64,000 nt of DNA from the NCBI GenBank assembly GCA_044375415.1, contig JBILMS010000002.1, positions 1 to 64,000 on the forward strand, in the 5' to 3' direction. Position numbers and translations under genes: made by a program. Source of the stretch: JAWXBG01 sp044375415 (GTDB lineage Bacteria; Bacteroidota; Bacteroidia; Flavobacteriales_D; Sanyastnellaceae). The notes under the pieces are model-generated. The model saw only the letters and a program-made list of their open reading frames with translations, did no database searches and was not told where the DNA came from. Positions 58,280 to 64,000 of the stretch are shown piece by piece. Each line of letters opens with the position of its first letter. The first letter of the stretch is position 1.

Positions 58280-58353
58280 GGTTGCTGTGGGTGCGCACAG
58301 CTGTAGGTGCGCACTGCCGTGCGCACCTACAGCTGTGCGCACCTACAGCAACC
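58280..58353. repeat. 35-bp near-perfect hairpin overlapping the 3' end of pdxA
   Basis: Arms 58280-58314 and 58319-58353 are complementary with one G-T-type mismatch and a 4-nt loop (TGCC). The arms consist of repeated GGTGCGCAC-type units. The right arm covers the last 11 bp of pdxA (stop at 58343). No T-run follows on the minus strand, so it is not a classical terminator. Confidence 0.85.
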
Positions 58354-59431
58354 TGCTTGGTGATTCCCGTTCTTCGTCCCGAATATCCTGCTTTTTCAAT
58401 GGATTGGCCGACATTTCTCGGTGTTCTTTCCTTTGAAAATAAATATCGATTGCTTCAAAAATGGCAGCTCGCATCGAAGACGCATCTGCATTTCCTTTAC
58501 CCGCCAAATCATAGGCTACTCCATGTGCCGGAGATGTGCGCACTATGGGCAAGCCGGCAGTGAAATTTACTCCCCGATCAAAGGCTATTGCTTTGAATGG
58601 AGCCAAACCTTGGTCGTGATACATAGCCAAAACCCCATCGAATTTCTTATAAGCTCCGGAGCCAAAAAACCCGTCTGCTCCGTATGGTCCGAAAGCATAA
58701 ATCCCTTTCTCGGTCGCTTCACGTATGGCCGGAATTATAATGTCCTTCTCCTCTGCTCCTAAAAGTCCATTGTCTCCCGCATGAGGATTGAGCCCCAAAA
58801 CAGCAATCTTTGGAGTGCGGATGCCAAAGTCGCGAGAGAGACTCTCCGACATCATATTTAACTTTAACAATATCCGGTCTTTAGTGATGTTCTGAGCTAC
58901 ATCTTTAAGCGGTACATGACCGGTAACAATGCCAATTTTCAAAACATCGCTGACCAAAAACATCAACACTTTATCGGTGCCGGCCATGGAAGCCAGGTAT
59001 TCTGTATGACCGGGGAATTGAAATCCGGCCGCATTAATCGTGTCTTTATCGATAGGTGCCGTAACCAGGACATCTACTTTGTTTGCTGCCAAATCGGCGG
59101 CGGCGGCCTCTAGACTGCGAAAGGCAAAAGTTCCGGCTTCTTTGTCCGCCTTTCCGGGTTCAAAAGTCACTTTTTCCTTCCAAACGTTTACCAGATTTAC
59201 CTTTTTGGCAATGGCCTCGCCGGCCGAAGCCACCGAATTATAATTAAACTCTTCGCCGCGAACAGCTTTTTTGGCCAGTTTCACCAATTCCGGATTGGCG
59301 TAAATGATGGGTGTAAACATATCCGTGATTCTAGGATCGGAAAGTGCTTGAACGATCACTTCCATCCCCACTCCATTAGGATCACCACTGGTAATAGCTA
59401 CTTTAATTCTATCGTCTTTTTTATCAGCCAT
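58343..59431 (-). CDS. pdxA: 4-hydroxythreonine-4-phosphate dehydrogenase
   Basis: 362 aa. The PdxA fold is recognised by ITSGDPNGVGMEVI (~13-26), TAPIDKDTINAAGFQFPGHTEYL (His ~138), GLNPHAGDNGLLG (~212) and AMYHDQGLAPFKAIAFDRG (His ~268), whose histidines bind the metal. It catalyses a step of vitamin B6 (PLP) biosynthesis. The C-terminal ~20 residues after DIYFQRKE extend beyond the conserved core, and the final codons lie inside a strong hairpin. It is 8 bp downstream of pepA, on the same strand. Confidence 0.95.
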   Translation of the reverse strand: MADKKDDRIKVAITSGDPNGVGMEVIVQALSDPRITDMFTPIIYANPELVKLAKKAVRGEEFNYNSVASAGEAIAKKVNLVNVWKEKVTFEPGKADKEAGTFAFRSLEAAAADLAANKVDVLVTAPIDKDTINAAGFQFPGHTEYLASMAGTDKVLMFLVSDVLKIGIVTGHVPLKDVAQNITKDRILLKLNMMSESLSRDFGIRTPKIAVLGLNPHAGDNGLLGAEEKDIIIPAIREATEKGIYAFGPYGADGFFGSGAYKKFDGVLAMYHDQGLAPFKAIAFDRGVNFTAGLPIVRTSPAHGVAYDLAGKGNADASSMRAAIFEAIDIYFQRKEHREMSANPLKKQDIRDEERESPSRLL

Positions 59432-59439
59432 AATTCATT

Positions 59440-60870
59440 CTACTTAACTCCTGATTTAAGGAATTCATATATCAAACGCACTCCAACTCCTGTTCCACCC
59501 TTGCTCCTATAAGCTGCCGGTGTATTGCTCCATGCCGGACCCGCAATATCGATGTGAATCCACGGATAATCCGTGAAATGTTCCAAAAATTTACCTGCGC
59601 TAATATGTCCTGCGTTTGCGCCACCCAAATTTTTCAAGTCGGCGATATCGCTTTTCATTTCTTCTCCATAATCCTTCCAAAGTGGGAATCGCATAGTTCT
59701 TTCCCACATCCTCATGCCGCTTTTATCTAAACGCGTGAACTCTTTATCCGCAGCTGTTCCCATTATCGCCGAAGCATAACTTCCCACTGCGCGCACGGCT
59801 GCACCGGTTAGTGTTGCAAAGTCAACAACCAACTCGGGTTTGTATTGTTTTGCATACACAAGTGCATCCGCCAAAATAAGTCGTCCTTCTGCATCTGTAT
59901 TCATCACTTCCACGGTTGTTCCATCGGAAATGGTGATAACATCTTGCGGGCAAACTGCATTCATACCCGGACGATTGTCGGTCGAGGGCACTAATCCTAT
60001 CACATGCAAAGGAAGTTTATTTGCAGCGATCGCACTCATGGCACCGACCACAGCCGCAGCTCCGGCCATATCGCACTTCATTTCATCCATGCTGCCGGGT
60101 GTAGGTTTTAAGGAAAGTCCTCCGGTATCGAATACAACTCCTTTACCTACTAAAACAATTGGTTTTTTATTTTTTGGACGAGCAGGTTTGTATTCCATAA
60201 TGGTGAACGTGGGCGGGTCGATACTACCGGCATTTACAGCCAATAAACCACCCATCTTCTGCTCTTCAATTTCCTTCTTATTCAGCACCTTTACGGTAAA
60301 ACCGGCAGTCTTACCTGCCTTCTGCATTTCTTTCGAAAACGCAACAGCAGTAAGATAACTAACAGGTTCGTTCACGAGGTCGCGCGCCAAAAACGTAGCC
60401 TGGACAAGGGCTTGGAGCTCATTCAAATCAGCTTCCTTGAGTTTTTCGTCGTGAACATGAATGGTGTTCAGGGCATTTTTTCTTTCCGCTTTGTCTTTGC
60501 GGTATTTCAAAAACTGATAATTGCTCAAGGCCATTCCCTCCACAAAAGAGAGAATAATATCTTGTCCAACCCCGAGATTACTCACTGCAAAGTCGTTTTG
60601 AGCCATGCGGTTGATCTCCGTCTGGGCAGTAGCACCATATCCGCGAACACGCTCCAGATACTCAGGCGTAGCACTGTCTTTCACCACACAAAAAGATGAA
60701 AGCGAATTCAAGCGATGAATGGCTATCCAATCTTTACCGGCCTCCGATTCGGTGCGCAAAAAGGCTTTTTCCTCGGGGCTCAGGTCCTCGATTTTGCCGA
60801 TCTGGCTTGGCTTACAAAAGACAACTTTGGAAAGTTTGCCGGTCTTGGCGGTTGATTTTTTGATTTTCAT
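59440..60870 (-). CDS. Leucyl aminopeptidase (M17 family)
   Basis: 476 aa. The catalytic domain (~165-476) contains VLVGKGVVFDTGGLSLKP (metal-binding Lys and Asp, ~245-262), MKCDMAGAAAVVGAM and the M17 signature NTDAEGRLILADAL (~325-338). The N-terminal macro-like domain is divergent. It releases N-terminal residues from peptides in the cytosol. Start ATG 60870. It is 8 bp upstream of pdxA, so the two are probably co-transcribed. A TACCTTGC box lies ahead of the gene (weak -7 match). Confidence 0.92.
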   Translation of the reverse strand: MKIKKSTAKTGKLSKVVFCKPSQIGKIEDLSPEEKAFLRTESEAGKDWIAIHRLNSLSSFCVVKDSATPEYLERVRGYGATAQTEINRMAQNDFAVSNLGVGQDIILSFVEGMALSNYQFLKYRKDKAERKNALNTIHVHDEKLKEADLNELQALVQATFLARDLVNEPVSYLTAVAFSKEMQKAGKTAGFTVKVLNKKEIEEQKMGGLLAVNAGSIDPPTFTIMEYKPARPKNKKPIVLVGKGVVFDTGGLSLKPTPGSMDEMKCDMAGAAAVVGAMSAIAANKLPLHVIGLVPSTDNRPGMNAVCPQDVITISDGTTVEVMNTDAEGRLILADALVYAKQYKPELVVDFATLTGAAVRAVGSYASAIMGTAADKEFTRLDKSGMRMWERTMRFPLWKDYGEEMKSDIADLKNLGGANAGHISAGKFLEHFTDYPWIHIDIAGPAWSNTPAAYRSKGGTGVGVRLIYEFLKSGVK

Positions 60871-60994
60871 GATCGGGATTTTACGGCTGCAAGGTAACTA
60901 CACACTCTTTTGCTTTTTTATCGAGTCAAACAAACCTTTATACTAAATAGGTGTCTATACAGTTAGAGATCAGAATTGACGTACTTTCGCTGTA

Positions 60995-63697
60995 ATGATG
61001 ACGGGAAAAAAACGAATCCTAAAAACACTTCTCATTTTCTTACCGGTATTAATCGGTTTGAATGCATTTGGCACACACAACAGAGCCGGAGAGATTATCT
61101 ACGAACATGTATCCGGATTCACTTATAAAATTACTGTCATAACATGTACCAAAACCAGCGCTATCGCAGACCGTCCTTGGTTGAAAGTTCGCTTCGGCGA
61201 TGAACCACCGGGAACGACTGAAGCCGGTTTGGACAGTCTCATTCGCCTCGAAAATGAAATAGTTTATTATCCGGAAATAGATGCTCAACGCAATATCTAC
61301 GAAGGATTTCACACATACGCAGGCCCTGGCCAATTTGAGATTTCGATGGAAGATCCAAATCGCAATTCCGGTATTCTTAATCTAGGAGGCGAAGGGGGAT
61401 CTGCATCTGTGAGTTCCATTTTTTGTATAAAATCTTTGCTAATTATTAGTCCTCTTACAGGACATAATAATTCCGTGATTTTGATGAATCCACCAAAAGA
61501 ACGTGCTTGCTTTATGAAACGCTGGGAACATAATCCTGCGGCCTTTGATGAAGATGGCGATCAATTGGTGTACTCTCTGATCCCTTGTATGGGTGCGGGT
61601 TGCGAACCACTTCCGTTGTTTCAATTTCCCGATGTGTACACCGATTTCAACGATACGTTCACTATCGATTCTCAAACGGGAGATGTGGTCTGGGTAGTGC
61701 CACCTGAAATTGGTGAGTTTAATATCGCTATTAAAATTGAAGAATTTCGCGATGGCAATCTTGTTGGATACGTAGTTCGGGATATGCAAATAACAGTGGA
61801 GCTTTGTGACAACAATCCTCCCATCATTGCCAATCTTGTTGACACATGCATAGTAGCCGGAACCGATCTCACTTTTGTAGTAAGTGCAACCGATCCGGAT
61901 AATGATCCAATCACACTTAGTGCCAATGGAGGCCCCATGAGCCAAGTAGCAAATCCTGCAACGTTTAATCCTTCAACCGGACAATTTTACTGGCAACCCG
62001 AATGTGAAGAAATCAGATTGCAACCTTACCTCGTTACCTTCGAAGCATTGGACAATGATTTCAGTGTAGATCTTGTTGATGTGGAGAGCATTCAGATAAC
62101 GGTCGTCGCTCCACCCGTCGAAAATCCAATAGCCGAACCCCTAGGTAATTCTATAGAACTGCTTTGGGATGTCCATCCGTGTTATCCCATTTTTAGTGAT
62201 GATGAAGAAGATGAAGTAATCTATAAAATTTATAGAAGAAATGGCTTGTACAATTTCATTCCGGACAATTGTGAATTAGGTGTTCCCGAATACACCGGTT
62301 ATGTTTATATGGGTCAATCGGTAGGACTTTTTAATACTACCTACACCGACAACTCTGTTTTTTATGGGGGTAATTATTGCTACATGATTGTGACTTGTTG
62401 GCCCGATGGTGCTCTCAGTTATGCTTCCGAAGAATTCTGTGCGGAGATCGTAAAAGAAGTTCCGGTGATTACTAAAGTTAGTGTGGGTGTAACTGCCACG
62501 GCGGCCGGTGTGGACACTATTTGGTGGTCGCCGCCAACAGAATTGGATACAGATGTTTTTCAAGCGCCCTACAAATACAGATTGTATCATGGGGTTGGAA
62601 ACAGCTATCCTCAAGATCTTATATACACAAGCTCTGAATCCAATTCACTTTATTGGGCAGATACAACCTACATTCACGAGAATATCAATACGGTTGCACA
62701 AGCAAATAATTATCGTGTAGAATTCTTTTTTAATTCAAACGAACTTGCATCTTCATCAAGTTCTGCGGCCTCTCCATTCTTAACACTCACACCGAACGAC
62801 AATCAAATAGAACTATCCATTTCAGCGGCCGTTCCTTGGTTTAATTCCGCTTATAAAATTTATCGAAAAGCTCCGGGTGAAACTGATTTTACTTTTTTAG
62901 CTACTTCAAGTCAGGCGATCTACATCGACGATGAACTCACCAACAACGAAGAGTATTGTTATTATGTTGAAGTCATCGGAACATACAATGCGCAATTTGT
63001 TCCCGACCCTTTGATCAACTTCTCGCAGCAGGTTTGTGCGCAACCATTCGATAGAACACCTCCTTGTCCGCCAACGTTTACGATGGTCTCCGATTGTTCG
63101 CTTGAAACAAATGTTCTCACTTGGACAAATCCAAATAATAGTTGTGCCGACGACGTGACAGGTTACAATATTTATTACGCACCGTTTTTAAATGATCCGC
63201 TTCAACTCTATGCCCAGATAAATATCTTGGAAGACACTGTTTTTGTTTTTAATGAAACCGGAAACATGAATAGCATAGCAGGTTGTTTTGCCATTACAGC
63301 TCTAGATACACCCAATTTGTGGCCGGATGGTTTGTTCTATCAAAACGAAAGTGAGTTTAGTGAAATCATTTGTGTAGATAATTGTCCGATTTACTTTCTA
63401 CCTAATATTTTCAGTCCAAACGGCGATGACTTTAATGACTACTACGAACCATTTGAATACAGATATATCAAAGACATCGACCTGAAGATTTTTAATCGTT
63501 GGGGTGCTCTGGTTTTTGAGACTATCAATCCCGATATCATGTGGAATGGAATTGCGAAGGACTCCGGTGAATTGGTGAGTGATGGTGTTTATTACTACAC
63601 TATTACTGTCAATACGATTCGCTTGGTTGGAATTGTTCCTGAATCCTTCTCCGGTACTATTCAATTGAAAGATGGTAAAATCTTCAATGGGCAGTAA
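60995..63697 (+). CDS. T9SS type B-secreted gliding-motility-associated surface protein
   Basis: 900 aa with a signal peptide (LKTLLIFLPVLIGLNAFG) after a tandem ATG. The first ~360 residues contain two Ig-like domains with DEDGDQLVYSLIP and SATDPDNDPITLSANGGP cadherin/Ca2+-type motifs. Four fibronectin-like domains follow (~370-800), with YKIYRRNG, YRLYHGVGNS, YKIYRKAPGETDF and YNIYYAPFLNDP as the matching strands. The C-terminal ~80 residues (FSPNGDDFNDYYEPF, KIFNRWGALVFET, DGVYYYTITV) are the gliding-motility-associated type B sorting domain (CHU_C). It is probably a surface filament or adhesin. It ends 9 bp before ribE. Confidence 0.88.
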   Translation: MMTGKKRILKTLLIFLPVLIGLNAFGTHNRAGEIIYEHVSGFTYKITVITCTKTSAIADRPWLKVRFGDEPPGTTEAGLDSLIRLENEIVYYPEIDAQRNIYEGFHTYAGPGQFEISMEDPNRNSGILNLGGEGGSASVSSIFCIKSLLIISPLTGHNNSVILMNPPKERACFMKRWEHNPAAFDEDGDQLVYSLIPCMGAGCEPLPLFQFPDVYTDFNDTFTIDSQTGDVVWVVPPEIGEFNIAIKIEEFRDGNLVGYVVRDMQITVELCDNNPPIIANLVDTCIVAGTDLTFVVSATDPDNDPITLSANGGPMSQVANPATFNPSTGQFYWQPECEEIRLQPYLVTFEALDNDFSVDLVDVESIQITVVAPPVENPIAEPLGNSIELLWDVHPCYPIFSDDEEDEVIYKIYRRNGLYNFIPDNCELGVPEYTGYVYMGQSVGLFNTTYTDNSVFYGGNYCYMIVTCWPDGALSYASEEFCAEIVKEVPVITKVSVGVTATAAGVDTIWWSPPTELDTDVFQAPYKYRLYHGVGNSYPQDLIYTSSESNSLYWADTTYIHENINTVAQANNYRVEFFFNSNELASSSSSAASPFLTLTPNDNQIELSISAAVPWFNSAYKIYRKAPGETDFTFLATSSQAIYIDDELTNNEEYCYYVEVIGTYNAQFVPDPLINFSQQVCAQPFDRTPPCPPTFTMVSDCSLETNVLTWTNPNNSCADDVTGYNIYYAPFLNDPLQLYAQINILEDTVFVFNETGNMNSIAGCFAITALDTPNLWPDGLFYQNESEFSEIICVDNCPIYFLPNIFSPNGDDFNDYYEPFEYRYIKDIDLKIFNRWGALVFETINPDIMWNGIAKDSGELVSDGVYYYTITVNTIRLVGIVPESFSGTIQLKDGKIFNGQ

Positions 63698-63702
63698 ATT
63701 TG
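63695..63702 (+). promoter_or_regulatory. Possible -7 box overlapping the stop codon before ribE
   Basis: TAAATTTG matches TAnnTTTG and begins with the TAA stop of the 900-aa gene. The ribE ATG is 4 bp further on, so a transcript would be leaderless. No TTG at ideal spacing; coincidence is likely. Confidence 0.25.
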
Positions 63703-63706
63703 TCGC

Positions 63707-64000
63707 ATGTTTACAGGAATAATTGAAGCCAGAGGTAAGGTATTAGAATGTCGCTCCGAAGGAAAAAACGTTCACTTCCGAATTGAAGCTCCTTTTCTCG
63801 ATGAGATAAAAGTTGATCAAAGTATCGCGCACGATGGCGTTTGTTTAACCGTTGTAGAAAAAGATGCAAACTCTTACGTCGTCACCGCTATCGACGAAAC
63901 ACTTCAACGTACATCGCTCTCTTTATGGAAACCCGATCGCTTGGTTAACCTCGAACGTTGCATGAAAATAGGTGATCGTCTCGATGGTCACATTGTACAA
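63707..64000 (+). CDS. ribE: Riboflavin synthase alpha-type, C-terminal half outside window
   Basis: 98 codons visible from ATG 63707 to the window end. MFTGIIEARGKV is the exact riboflavin synthase N-terminus, and AHDGVCLTVVE (~43-53), ETLQRTSLSLW (~67-77) and the duplicated-domain linker MKIGDRLDGHIVQ are characteristic. The enzyme makes riboflavin from two lumazine molecules. The reading frame is uninterrupted. It follows the T9SS gene by 9 bp, and the neighbourhood with pdxA, rpmF, fabH and acc genes is conserved in related genomes. Confidence 0.95.
   Translation, partial: MFTGIIEARGKVLECRSEGKNVHFRIEAPFLDEIKVDQSIAHDGVCLTVVEKDANSYVVTAIDETLQRTSLSLWKPDRLVNLERCMKIGDRLDGHIVQ

Noticed and set aside
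58145..58563. Cys/Gly/Trp-rich frames in the GT-rich spacer
   Set aside because: Composition follows the GGTGGTGGGT and GTGCGCAC repeats, and they overlap pdxA antisense.

Overview
The window is chromosomal DNA from a member of the Bacteroidota, most likely a marine Flavobacteriales or Cryomorphaceae-type bacterium. Evidence: several secreted proteins carry type IX secretion (T9SS) C-terminal domains of both type A and type B; there are large Cys-rich modular surface proteins built from 'GCTD..ACNY..DDGSC' repeats; families restricted to Bacteroidota occur (DUF4286, a small membrane protein often called cytochrome B, the so-called ABC transporter ATPase family); and Bacteroidota -7 boxes (TAnnTTTG) precede several genes. 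The assignment is inference from gene content, because no rRNA is present.

Layout. 1-5.6 kb: two tandem paralogous small secreted proteins, a beta-barrel protein, a nitroreductase, a short-chain dehydrogenase, an M28 peptidase and an unknown secreted protein. 5.7-14.4 kb: two adjacent giant modular surface proteins (1480 and 1353 aa). 15.4-19.9 kb: a Wzc-type tyrosine kinase followed by a tightly coupled glycosyltransferase, acetyltransferase and SpsF-type cytidylyltransferase. 19.9-22.4 kb: a SprT-like protein, a small lipoprotein and MlaE/MlaF lipid-transport genes. 23-33.1 kb: housekeeping genes (priA, clpP, tig, tRNA-Leu, manC, an aminotransferase, hflX) with a 115-bp tandem repeat array beside the tRNA. 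33.1-37.5 kb: a cytochrome c and membrane protein pair, a DUF4286 protein and a PKD-repeat T9SS protein. 37.5-53.6 kb: a surface-glycan locus with a flippase, a GT4 glycosyltransferase, rnhB, an AsnB-type amidotransferase, neuA, a methyltransferase, a GT-B-like protein, a T9SS protein, two poorly known proteins, the Wzt/Wzm ABC exporter and neuB. 54.1-60.9 kb: the fatty-acid/cofactor block accC-accB-fabH-rpmF-yceD plus pdxA and pepA. 61-64 kb: a type B T9SS protein and the start of ribE.

How the genes fit together. The glycan genes (manC, wzc, wzx, wzm/wzt, neuA, neuB, spsF-like, GNAT, asnB, methyltransferase, glycosyltransferases) could together make and export an acidic, nonulosonic-acid-containing surface polysaccharide. 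Several T9SS cargo proteins are interleaved with them, and in other T9SS bacteria cargo is anchored to such a polysaccharide. The accC/accB/fabH/rpmF/yceD block is an ordinary lipid and ribosome neighbourhood, with its own recognisable promoters and terminators.

The intergenic regions hold the least explained structure: a nested hairpin at 3.2 kb, a repeat present in two orientations at 22.6 and 53.8 kb with a second repeat inserted into one copy, a palindromic 115-bp tandem array at 28.5-29.0 kb, and a 35-bp near-perfect hairpin that overlaps the end of pdxA at 58.3 kb. No complete mobile element, CRISPR array or defence system was found.
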